From contig VXBA01002640.1 in assembly GCA_013399895.1 (NCBI GenBank), positions 1,340,451 through 1,404,450 of the forward strand: DNA of 64,000 nt, given 5' to 3'. This document shows, piece after piece, positions 26,301 to 38,300 of this stretch; the stretch's first letter is position 1; each line of letters opens with the position of its first letter. The notes beneath the pieces were generated by a model. That model did not search any database, was not told the DNA's origin, and saw nothing but the letters and a program-made list of their open reading frames with translations. The DNA is from Serilophus lunatus (lineage: Eukaryota; Chordata; Aves; Passeriformes; Eurylaimidae). Position numbers and translations under genes: made by a program.

Positions 26301-29300
26301 GTGTGCTGAGGGTTGGCTGGGAGGGGAGCATGGAGCTGGTGGATTTTGCAGATACTGGTGTTTCTTGTGTCTTTGTCCCCTTTTGTGTTGGTGGTACATC
26401 AGCATTATGGGGCTCTAGGAATGAGATCAGGAAGGATGTTGTGTGTCCTTGGTGAGTAACAGGCTGCTTTCATGTACTTGCCCTGCCTTCAGCTCCCAGC
26501 AAACAGCTGGAGCAGCTCAGCCTTGCTTTGAATCAGCCCATCTGGTTTATGAGCAATACTGGTGTAATCTGTTCCCCATTTTCTGACAGCCCTTTGGCAT
26601 GTGTTGGGTGAAAAGCATTGGGCAGGAGGTTGGTGGAGAAAGTGCCAAGTTAAGTGAGTGTAGGAATGTGATCCACCTCCTCCCTCCACTCCATAATGTA
26701 AACTTAATCCTTGGACTTCAGTCGGAGCAGGGCAGGCCAGCTGAGATAATGGGGAGACTCAACACACTTGCAAACAGAACTGCACTGGTCACCACAACCC
26801 TTGATTTTAAAAGAGGGAGTGGATCTGACAAAAGGATATTTAAAAGTCAAGCTGGTGCTCCCCAAACCCAGCCCCTGTGGTCCTGCATGTTACTGCATGA
26901 TGAGGGGGAGATGCTCCTGGAAGGTCTGATCCAGCATTGCATTGCTTGTCCTACCTTGTCTTGCAGCAGACAGGACAGTGTGGCTTCACTGTTAACCACC
27001 AGCACTTGGGTTTAGTGTCACTCAGATGGGGTCAAGGACATGCCCCTTAACCCTGATTAAACATAGTTTCTGTGCCTAAATATATCTCTGTGTTCTTTCC
27101 ACTAGGGAGGAACAGCTCTGTCCTCTGGTGCTTATGTCTCTCAGAAGCCTCTTTCGCAGTCCTGGGAGGCAGAAATATGTCCAAAGTTTCTGCTGGAGCC
27201 ATAAGAATGGTCTCACCTCATCAGCCCAAGGCACTTGATGGGCTTGAGGGACAGGAGATGGGGTCTAAGTGGCTCTTCACCCCATGCTCGGGTGTTTGGA
27301 GGCACTGGGGGCTGGAATAATCTGGTCTGGATATGAGCTGTTCATCGTGAGAGTGCCTAGCCTGATCATGTATCTGGGCCATAGCTGAGCTGTAGAACTG
27401 GTGCTGTCACCTTGGGGTATGTATGGACACTGTTGTCCATGTCCCAGGTGGCTGCTCTGTGTGCAGGACTGGACTCTGGCACAGAATGTTCTCAGGATGG
27501 GGTCCGAGGTCTGTATCCATCACTTACCTGGACAGCTTTTGGGCAAATGACCGTCTGTGTTCTTTGTGCTATGCTTTGTATTTGCTGCAGCCAGTGTTGC
27601 TGGACCAGGATCATCCTCTCTATAAGATTTGTGCAGATCTTGACCCCTGCTCCTTGACCTTGTGAGAGTCCTCTTTGTGCTATGGTAACATTCAGAGTTT
27701 GAGCATAGAGCCAGCTGTTGCCTCTGTCTCTTATTTTCCGTGGCATCTCCGTTATGGGGCCATGCAATAGTGTGAGAAGGCCACCAGCAAGCTGCTGAGT
27801 GACATTCATGCTGAGGAGCTAGATGGGAAAGCCAGAATTCAGTAGCAAATGAACCACTGTTGTGGATAACGGGTCAGGAGACTTTCTGCAGTGCTAGAAC
27901 CAGGACTGAGGGGATCTGTAGGAAGATGCTTTCCTGGCCTTACTCAGTCTCATCTGCTCTGAGACAAGACCAAAAGCCCTAGAGACTGTCTGGGCTCTCA
28001 GCTTCCCACCGCTCCTGCGGGGCTCGGGAAGGAGCCTGTCTCGCCCGTGGTGTGTGATCCAATACTGGGAGGAGAGATCTGCCTTGCTGTGACTCCTCTA
28101 TTACAGATGGGAAGGTCTAGACCATTTCCTCCAGCTCCTCCTGCCTTTCCCCCATAACCTGCGGTGCCAGGGGAGTCATCCTGTGCTACAGTCACCGTGG
28201 TGCTGGCGTGGGCTGTGTGAGGGGCCTCCAGGAATCCCAGTCCTGCCCTGGGCTCAGTGCATTGAAGGGAGATTCTGTGCTCGTGCCAGTGCCGGGAAAT
28301 ATTTTGGGTGGGTTGCAACAGCGCACACAGCAGGTCTGTTCCCTAGTGGGGCTCCCCCTGCACTGCCAGAGACGGGGCGTGAAGTTTCGTGTTTGCACTG
28401 CAGGGGTAGAGGAGCAGGAAGAAGGCACCAGGCTGGGGCTCCTTTTTGGCAGCGGAAGGGCGGCTCCGGGTTTTGTGACCAAAGCCTTTGCAGCCACAGT
28501 GCTGGGAGCTCCGTGAGCTGTCCCCACAGGGCTGGGGGCTCTCCAGGAGGGACTGACCCGTCCCTGCCCGGCTGGAGGGGCAGCAGCAGAGACCGACAGA
28601 GTGGGGAAGGGCTCTGCAGCTGCAGAGGCAGCGGCTGTTACTCAATGCATTCATCTGTTGAAATCCAGGCAGGGGTACGTGCTCTGCGGTTTTCACCCGA
28701 GGTGATGCTGCCATGTGATTCTGCCTTGGTGGCTTTCTTGCCTCCCAGCCACCAGTTTCGCTGTAGCAGAAGGACGATCCAGACTTCCCCCTTTGGGCAA
28801 TCCCCTTATGGAAAAACAGGGTCTGCTTGCTAAAAATCAACTTTGTAAAATTCACCATAAAGGTGTTTCTTTCCCTCTTCCCTCCTGTGTCCCAGCATGA
28901 GCAGGGTCCTCTTGTTCCCCTGTTATGGAGCAGAGCAAGCTGGTGGCTCTCCTGTGAAGAAGCTTTGGAAGCAGTATCCGTTGTTTGGGTTGCGCTGGGA
29001 GGAAGGGTGGGCTTCAGCTGGCAGCATCACTGACTCAGCACATGGATGAGCAGGCAGGGTGACTGCAGTGACAGGCAGCGTGGTGAATGCACAGCACCTG
29101 AAGCATGAAGTGTTTGTAGGTGGGAATCGCTGTAGTGGGAGGCCTTATACCTGTTCTGTGCCACCCTCCCCACCCACCCTCACTGGGCAGCTCACCTCTC
29201 CCTGCAGCAACAGGACAGCTGGAGCAGGCCGGCTCTGGGTCTTTCTCTTTTTTCCCTTTCCTTTGTTGCAATTTTGCTGAATGCAGAGGATTCCTGTCCT

Positions 29301-32300
29301 CCACCCCGCTGCCTCTGGATCACGGCAGCTGTTGTTTTTGCATTTCTTCTGCTTTTCCTATAAGGGGGTGGGTGATGCCAGGAAAGTCATGCTCTCCCTG
29401 CTGTGGGACCCACAAAGGCACATCTGCCCTGGCTCCTTCCTCCTGCCTCTTCCTCCTGGCTCTGCTCATGGGAGACAGCCCAGAGACCCACTGTGATCTC
29501 CCTGCAGTGTGAGCTCAGGAAGGAGCAGCACTGAATGCTCTGATGGTGAGAGCATGGCTGCGGCCTGCTGTGACACACCTCACTCCTGCATGCCCTACTC
29601 CAACATGGAGAACATCAAGGTGGAAATTGCTGCTAATGCTGCTAATGACAGCAACCCCCCCCCCCCCCCCCCAGGAACTTTATGCCAACTTGACATTCTG
29701 GAGAAAGGGAAGGTGGAACAGGTGTGATGGCTGGCAAGGAGTGAAACTGAGTATTTCCTTCACTGGCTTGTTCCCGAAATGGAGAACAGTTTGCTTTATC
29801 AAATTTACTTGTATCTTCTCAGCCACTCTGTGCCAACACAAGGTAGGAGAGCTGGTGGCTCTGCTGGAGGGTGCCTTCTGCTGTGACAAGGGTGCTTCTA
29901 AGTTGCCCCACAAACGTCTCAGAGCCACAAGGCTGCGCGTGGGCGACGGCAGCAGCTGCGGCAGCAGGATGCTGTGGGTTACCTTGTCCCCGGTGGTGGG
30001 CAGCTGCTTAAACAAACAAAATGAAACCCTCTGCTGCAGATTAGGAGAGGAAATTGCTGAAGTACTTCAATTTTAAAGCAGTTTCTAGGCCAGGCAGGGT
30101 GAATCTCGGGGCAGGTGGATCCTAGGGGCATAGTCAGCTTCTTGTGCTCACTGGCACTGATGCCCACAGCTGGGTGAGAAGGGTGGGTGGTTGGAGTGCT
30201 TGGCACAGTGTGCACACACACAGGGCTCAGTGCTTTGGAGCACCACTTTCACCCCAGAGCTACTGAGCTCTTAAACATGCAACTGCACAAGCCACAAAGT
30301 CACAGGAAAAGCCTGCAGGCACCCGTCACCTCCAGTGACTTGGGAGCAACTGGGCTGCCAGCCAAGCGCTCCTCTGTCCTAAGGGGACTTGGTGGCCTCC
30401 CTGCGCTCGTGGGAAATGCCTGGTTGCCCAGGGCTGCCACCCCCAAGATGAACTGCCCCCAGATTTCCCAGCTGATGGTTTTTGTTTTCCACCCCCCTTT
30501 GCCTTTCTGACTGGAAGAGGCAATTCTCCAGCTCTGCTGTGAGGGAAGGGTTCGTGGGCCCCTGCCCTCTGACATGCCAATCGGCTGAGTAAGAGCTGGG
30601 CTGAGGGTGCGTCCTCTCCTCTTAATTGGGTTTCAATTGCAAACCCTGTTCAGGGACATCAGCTGTCCCACCCTTGGCGACTGTGCAGTGTTTGGGAAAA
30701 TTATCTTTCAAGATAAGCTTTTTGTATTTTTTTTAATGCTACAGAAGTTTCCAGGAGTTCAGACACACCCAAAAGGCAGGACCAGTCCTGCCCAGGGTGG
30801 GAGGAACAAGCAGGGTCGCAGTCCCACCTGGAAGGACCTTGGTACCTGGCAGGAGATGCTGTTCCTGGTTTGTCAGAACCAGATACTGCACTAGGCTCTA
30901 ATCCATCCTAGGTTTGTTTTCTAGGTTGGTGTCCCTCAGGTGAAGGTGCTGGAAGGATTCTCCTGGCACAGTGTCCAATCTGCTCTTGAGCTGTTAAGTC
31001 ACATAATGCTTTTTCACAGTGTGGTGCTCCCTTGCTCTGGTACAGCTTGAAGACCTGAGTCTTTAAGAGAACTTCATGCAAGCCATGGCTGTTTCATACA
31101 TGTATGTGTACATTTATTCTCCTGGGCAACTCCAAGCTGACTGAACGCTGCTTCCTCTCCTGCCAGGCAGTCACTTATTACTTAAGCAGCCCAGGAAAGG
31201 GCCCCAGCCCCTGCTGCATGCCCTGCTCTCACTTGGGCTACAAAATGCTTCCAGATCCTGCTGTGCCTAAAGGCAGGATTAGGGTGAGCCATGAGGAAAA
31301 GCAAGGTCACCAGCAAAACCCTTTAACTTGAGTGGAATTTTGCTTTCAAATTTCAGTTTCAATTTAATTTTGCCCATTGCAAAAGTTTCTTGAAAGGGAA
31401 AGGTTTTATGGCTTCTGCATACAGACCTCTTTGTGCTGTTTCATTAAAGGTACAGGAGAAAAGGCTCTTTTTTTTATTTAAACTGTGGTACAAAGGTTTT
31501 TAGAAGTAGGTAGTGAGAGGAGGTTCTTCTGTCTGTCTCCAAACCAGCTGCCCAAATCTGTTCCTGTACATGTAGCTTAAGCATCCCTGTGGAGCTGTGA
31601 GTGAGCCCAGTGCAGGGGCTGAGTTCCTTGGCTGTGGTCTCAGAGCTGGAGGCTCTGTCTGTCTGTCTGTAGCTGTCAGTTGGTCATGTTGCTCAAACAG
31701 CTCAGAGATGGATCTACCATCGAATTTTGGTGTGGTTGTAACTGTCCATGGACTGAAAACTAAAATGTTGATAGTGCGTAATCCCTGGATTAGGAGCTTT
31801 GATGTGGCAACGAGAGGGAGAGCTTCTGTAGTTGCTGTGTGTCCCCCCTGCAGCCCTGCACAGCAGAGGGGCTGGGCAGCCTTTGGCAAGGAAGTCCCTG
31901 GATTTCTTGTTTGGAGGAAATCATTATAAACAGGATGTTTCCTCCATCTCCATTCCAGGCTGCTCCCTGCAGGTGCTGGACTCCAAGCAGGAGGAGGAGG
32001 AGGTGTGGGTGCTCCCCCAGCAGTAAAAGTGTGAAGGAGACGCTTTTGGGATGTCGGCAGTGGAGCAGAACAACCGCCTCCATAGATCTTATATCTCTGA
32101 TTCACAAGACCAGAGGTGCTTTTTGAGGACCGGGTGTGTGAAACTCCTGTTTCGTAGCTCTGTGGCCCCTCAGCCAGCCCTGAGCTCATTAGTTTTTTGG
32201 CTGTTTGGACCATCTGGCCACACCCGTGATTATTCTTTGGCATCTCTGTGCTTGTTGAAAATGCATATTTTTAAGTTTGTAGTGTTTTCCATATTCCCAG

Positions 32301-35300
32301 TGCCTGACTTGCAGCCTGCTGTGCCTGCATAAACATACATGGTCATGCTGGTTCAGATGGACTGCTTCTCCTAATTTTCTCCTTGCTAGACTGTGAACCT
32401 CAATGGAATTTGGTGAGTCGAAATGCATGCCACGTAGATCCAGGCACCTGCTTAGATCTGTGTCAGATGTGTATTGGTTCTACTGGCTTGTGAATGGTTC
32501 AAATGTCTTCCCCATTGTTCTCTCTGTCTGCCTGTTTCAAATGTTTCACCAGCCCTGGCCTCTGGTTTATTCTTTGCCCTTTCCTCCGATGGTGCCTGTG
32601 TTGCACCTGACTGGGGTTTTTCATCTCACTGTTGTCTCCCCTTTGACTCTTGAACCTGGGGTGACTCTCACAGAGCAATTCAAGGTTTGCTGCATCCCAG
32701 CACCTGTTCCCTTTCCTCCTCCAAAACAAAGCAGTTGTCTTCCAGTGTGGTCCAGATCAATAACAGCGTTTCCCTTGTCCATGAGTAGGAACTACTGGTC
32801 TAGAGGATTGGGATGTGCTTTGGTGGAGTGCAGGATTAGGCCATGGGAAAAGGGGAACTTGAACCTTCTCTCCTTACCTCCTGATCCAGTGCTTAGAGCT
32901 GTGTTGGGTAGCATGACCTCCACTGGAAGGGCTTAGAGAGCTGTGCTGGTAAACACTGCTTTTGGTTGGCTCAGGCACTGTCCTCGGAATAAACTCTGGC
33001 ATTTCACCTCTCTGGTCTGTTGCCCTGTGTCACCTTGACAAGGAGAAGAGCTTGTCAGAGAGGTGAAGCATCTCTTGTCCTTTGTAATCCCTGGCTGCTT
33101 GAAATTGTACTCTCTTTATCTGAGCAGCCCTGGCTGCCCCGAAGGGAAGCAGGGAATGGGAGCCAGCGCCGGGTCAGCTCTGGCAAAGTCTAATGGGGGA
33201 AGAGGAGCTGCATCCCCGAGGTGATGGGGACAATGTGGGGAGGATGGCAGGGGCCAGGCAAGCAGGTCATGTGGACTGGCAGGGCTCTGTGCACATCCCT
33301 GGGAGAGAAACAGCATCAGTCTGGTGAATGTACTCGCCCTCATTGTTGACATAATTTCCCCTCAAATTGTTCAAAATCAAGAGAGCAATGAACTACTGAG
33401 CAATGTGAGGAAACAAAAATAATTTTAAAAAGCACCCAAAAGACACGATAGCCCTCCCCGTCCCTCATTTGCCAGAGAAAATCCGGCCTGATTTCTCTCG
33501 GCCACGTCAGCTCCCAGCTATGACAGCTATCTCATCCTTCTGGCAGGGCTGCTCGCTGGAGCAGCCCCAGCTCCAAAATGCAACGAGAGGAGACGTAAAC
33601 AGAGAGGGAGCTGGAAATACTGAAGCTGGTTGCTCGGGGTGGCCGCTCGGGGTGGCCGTCCAGGTACGGGGCTGCTGGGGGTGTCGCAGCCGTGGGGAGG
33701 GTCCCTTGGAGTTGGCTGCCGTGGGCAGTGTGTGGGATCTGCCCGCAGGGCTCGGATGCTCCTTGGTGCCGGGACTGCCATGGGGATGTGCCCTGGGGAG
33801 CTCCAAAGCCTCTACACCCCCGGGTGGTGCCGAGGGGCAGCTTTGCCGTGCAGGGAAGCAAACCCAACGCTTTTGTCTTGTCTTCCCTGCCCCGTGGCTT
33901 TTCTCAGTGAAACACAGACCTGACTTTAACTCCTCTCTCTTTGTTCCCCCAGATCATGATTGAGTTCTGCCCAGGCGGGGCGGTGGATGCCACCATGCTG
34001 GGTGAGTGCAGCGCTGGTGCCAGGCTCTCCCTCTGTGCCCGGGGCGATGCCCGCAAGGCATTTCCAGCTTTCTGGCACGTTCCCAGGGGCAGCCTTCAGA
34101 CAGATGGCAAGCATGGGTGCCCAAGCTTCTCCAGCTGCCCTTTCTCTCCCATGAGTTCGCCTGTTTTCTTACCCGGAGCAGAAGGTGTGGCAGCCCTGGG
34201 GTGTTTTTTAAGCTACTTTAATGTCCCTTTGTGATTTAAATGCTGCTGGAGTCAGCAGACCACTAGGCTTAGGGAGAAGGGAGAGTCTGGCTGGAGGGAA
34301 AAGATGACTTGAAATATTTATCTGCTGGGGGCACCCAGTGCTTGGGATCCTGTTCTCACAGCTTCCCGGGAAGGGCAGCAGGGCTGGAATGTTTAATCTG
34401 GGTGCCTGACATGATGAATATCCCAGGATCTTTTTGCCGACTTCTCCATATGGTATAATTCATCTCGTGAAGCAGCAGAGCATCTAATAAACCAGTTTGT
34501 AGTAATCCCACGAATCTTCCTATTTTTAACTCCTCCCTTCCACATAGAGAGAGCTGCTGGGATCAGTAGTGTGTGTATGTACTCCAAAACAGCCCTGGCT
34601 GGTGCTACAGCCCCTCTGTGCCAGGGCTGTATGGACACAGGGGTGGAGGGTTAACATCCCCTCTGCACAGATAATGTGATGCTCTGACATCATCTTGCCT
34701 GGAGCCCCTGGGAAAGAGCCACTGTATCCCTGGGGGAGTTACTCCTTTTCAGCACTGATATTTCCAAAGGCCTCACTTTTTTTTTGTTTCCAGGAACCAA
34801 ATTTGTCATCTTTGATTCAGCCCTTAAACCTTGACCCTCCTTTAAGGAATTTCTTTAAAGCAGGTCAAAATCACTTCAGGAAAAGGTACCTTTTCTGAAG
34901 TGCTGGAGAAACGATGCTTTCCCCATGGAAGACCTCGGCAAGTTGTTTTTTTTACCCATCTCTTGGGACATGAAAATCCCCATGAGCATCGGTGGTTCTA
35001 TGCCCATGGCAATCAGTTTGTGGAGGATTTGGGAAGTGGCACTATAGGAAACCAGGAGCGTGTGGCCTGGATATAGCACTGTCACCCCCAAGGGATGGAC
35101 ATAAGGAGTTGAGTGTTGAAGCACCAGGAATACTCCCAGCATTAGTAAATTCAGAGTTGCTGAATGCTGTGTGCCCATCCCCACCAGCAACTAGTGTTTC
35201 CCCGTGTGAAATGTCTTGAACAAAATCTGTGGCCCACTGCACCTTGCTTTTGCCAGATGCTCCAGAGAAAATGAAAATCATTTCCCCAGAGGAAGGGAGC

Positions 35301-38300
35301 TCTCGGTGAGGAAGAGGAGGAACAAAGTGGCTGCTGCAGCATCCCTCAGCCTATGGTTGAGATCCTCACTCTGAATCTGTCCCAGTTGCTGGGGTCTCTC
35401 CATCTTCCCATCCTGGCCATGTAGTTTATGCAGTTGGTGTTGTCTAAGGCTGGGTCTGCTCTGCCTCACATTCAGAGCTGCTGGAGGAGGGATCTGCAGT
35501 GCAAAATGCTTGCGGAGGGAGGGAGGGAGAGAAGCTCAGGAGATGCTAACCATCTGGAAGTTTGATGGTTTGCAGAGCTGTCGCCTTGGAAAACAGTCTT
35601 GGATGGTGGAGCTGGCCCAGCAGAGCTCAGCAAGGAGGTCACACCAGTGGTTGTGTGTCTCTGCAAGTGTCAGAAATCATAGAATTGCAGAGCATCCTTA
35701 GTTGGAGGGGACTCACTAGGATCATCAAAATCCAGCTTCTGGCCCTGCATAGGACAGCTCCAAGAATCCCACCATGTGCCTGAGAGTGCTGTTCAAATGC
35801 TTCTTGAACTCTAGGACAGACAGCAGCACATGAAATTTGGTAGCACAGGGCCACCCAAACAGCTCAGGGCAGTGGATAGGGACAAACCTGGAAAGCATTT
35901 TATTGCTCATTGCTTTGGAAAGTGGATGTGCATCATGATGTGTAGAGGGGGTACAGTGCATCTCCACGGCAGGGACAGCTCCTTTTGGAATGGGAGCACA
36001 GCTTTGTATGGAGTTGCTGAGTGTTCGTGCCTGTGTTTGACCCTGCTGCTGCCTGCGGTCAAGTTCACCTCCCACCTCTCTACAGCAGCTGGGCAAGACC
36101 CAGCTTGTCTGCAGGGACCCATTTCCCAAATTGTCAGGGAACTTGCACTTCAGACCTCCACTCACAGGCATGCCTAGTTCCCCCTCCTTGTCCCCCTCAT
36201 CCTCTGTTCCACAGCCAAATGCCTCAGCTGTACATTCCCAGAAGGGAGCTATAAACCAACAGCTCCAAGAGTCAGGCATTCTGCTGCAAGTGCTGGCTTA
36301 GGAAATAAATTACCTTAACAAGCTGATTTGCATTGTCTCCCACTGGTCTGACACATGGACAGTGGTTTTTCAATGGTCTGCTGGGTAACCTGTGCCTTCC
36401 TGCTGCTCAGGTGGAGCATCACTCTATCCCTGTCCCATTTAACATCCCTCTCCCTCCCCACAGAGCTGGACCGGGGCCTGACTGAACCTCAGATCCAAGT
36501 GATTTGCCGCCAAATGTTGGAAGCCCTCCATTATCTCCACAGCAAAAAGATCATCCACCGGGACCTGAAGGCTGGGAATGTGCTCCTCACCCAGGATGGG
36601 GACATCAAGCTCGGTGAGCTGCCCGGCAGGAGCTTCCTTAGCCAAGCTCCTTGAAGAGCAACTACGCGTGATGCTGCTGCTCGAGACCACTCCACACATT
36701 AAACCAAGGACAGCTACGTGCTGTTGTAGTGTTTGGCTATGCCTGAGTGTGGGGGGAATTGAGAAATGCTGTCCTGCCTATGGGACATCCCTGCTTGTCT
36801 GCTGGCTGATGGGAAGGCTTTGTTGCATGGGAGACCAAATCTGCCAAGGCTCCCCAAGCCACAGGCATGCTCAGGCCCTCGATGGACTTTCATTTCATGA
36901 ATTTTTTTTAATCCCTCTTTGAACTTGGTTTTTGTGCTTTTTGGCCTGCTGAGCATCCTGTGCAGGATGCCAGTTGGCAGGGCTGGTTGCTGGAAGAATT
37001 CCTCTTATCTGCAGGGCAGGTTCAGTGGTGACAGGGTGAGTCTTGCCAAAGGGCTGCTTTGCCAACTCGCTATGGGTTTGAGTTGTATTAGCATCCAGCA
37101 ACCTGCTAGGGGATGAGAAGGTAGATTTTTTGGTATGAATTGGTCAGAAAGGTGCAAATCTCCACTGGATTCTCGTGAGGAGTGCCAGCAGCTGTTGGGT
37201 GTTCGTGGATCTGCCTGTGAGTGCTGATGAAAACCATCCAACCTGGGAGAAGAGACACCTTCCTGTGTGACCATGTACTTCACTGTAGAAACACTGCTGG
37301 CTTGGGCCAAGGGTGGCCTACAGTCAGGGACACCCTGAGCTCAATGTGCAGATGGGTAACAGCTCCTCCAGCTGTCATCAGGGCTGTCTCAGAGAGCAAG
37401 CTCACCTAAAGTGGGCTCAGTACCCTTTACAACTCTTGCTGATTTGATTTGGGTTGGCTTCACCAGCTCTGTATAGAAGGGGCAAATTCAGGGAGAGGCA
37501 TCATGCAGTGGCTGCTGTGTATGGGGCTGGACAGGAGAGGAATGTAACAGCGCTTGGATTTTTCTGGTGTAAAATGAGACCTTTTGCTATGTAGTAGCCA
37601 TTCTGAAAGTATCTGCTTTTCTTTGCAGAAAAGATCTCAACTTTCTTCTGTATGTGCAAAGTTTCGCAGAGGTGGCTTGTTATACCCCTGCCTTATCGTA
37701 TGGGAGGGTAGGGTCCTGGAGTTCATATGCCCAGAACCAAATTTAATTTCTGATGCTCAGTTTAGAGGACAGAGCACACAGCACGTTGTATCGCATTCTT
37801 GCCTTAAATGCGTGTTTGCTTTTAAGTCTGCATTTCAGCCAAGTGTGCTAATCCAGAAGGGTCTTTAAATTTTCCTACAGCATCTAACATTACTGTTCTT
37901 TGCAGCTGACTTTGGAGTGTCTGCCAAAAACATGAAAACCTTGCAGAAGCGAGACTCCTTCATTGGGACCCCTTACTGGTGAGTGACCTGCTTGTTACAA
38001 GCCCTGTGTTTGTGAGGAGCTTCACTCCTCTGAAAATCAGGCTTGCCAGAATTGGGGAGCTCATGGCCTTTGGGATGTGTTGGTGTCTTACCAGGAGTGG
38101 GAGGATTTTTACAAGGAGTCTTGCTCACTCTCTTCATGTGCAAGGGTTTTCCTTGCCTAAATGGAGCTATGAGCAGCCTCAGTGGTGTGGGAATACCACG
38201 TGGTGTCACAGTGCCCTGAGCCGGCCGACGCTTGGCAGGGCAGGGAACACAAGTGTGTTCACGTGTGTGCACTCCCTGCTCCCCCACTCAGGGGTGGGGG

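Larger units (their letters stand above)
18656..33952 (+). other. STK10 intron 2, 15.3 kb
   Basis: The largest STK10 intron. No CR1 copy was recognised in it, although CR1s lie on both sides. It holds an ancient MIR/L3-like remnant (24356-24560), an 18-C run (29655-29672), a short TGTC run near 31655 and a 13-base tandem duplication near 33630-33656. The longest frames (31500-32243 minus, 247 codons; 28183-28833 plus, 216 codons) show no known domain and look accidental. Intronic enhancers are possible but cannot be named. Confidence 0.8.

Noticed and set aside
28183..28858. 216-codon plus and 171-codon minus frames in intron 2
   Set aside because: They overlap each other in opposite strands and neither has coding character or a known domain.
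31500..32243. 247-codon minus-strand open frame in STK10 intron 2
   Set aside because: No recognisable domain, irregular composition with Pro runs and no splice or promoter context. The length is explainable by chance in 64 kb.
33469..33963. 164-codon plus frame running into STK10 exon 3
   Set aside because: It reads through the acceptor in a different frame from the exon 3 kinase sequence, so it is intronic chance.
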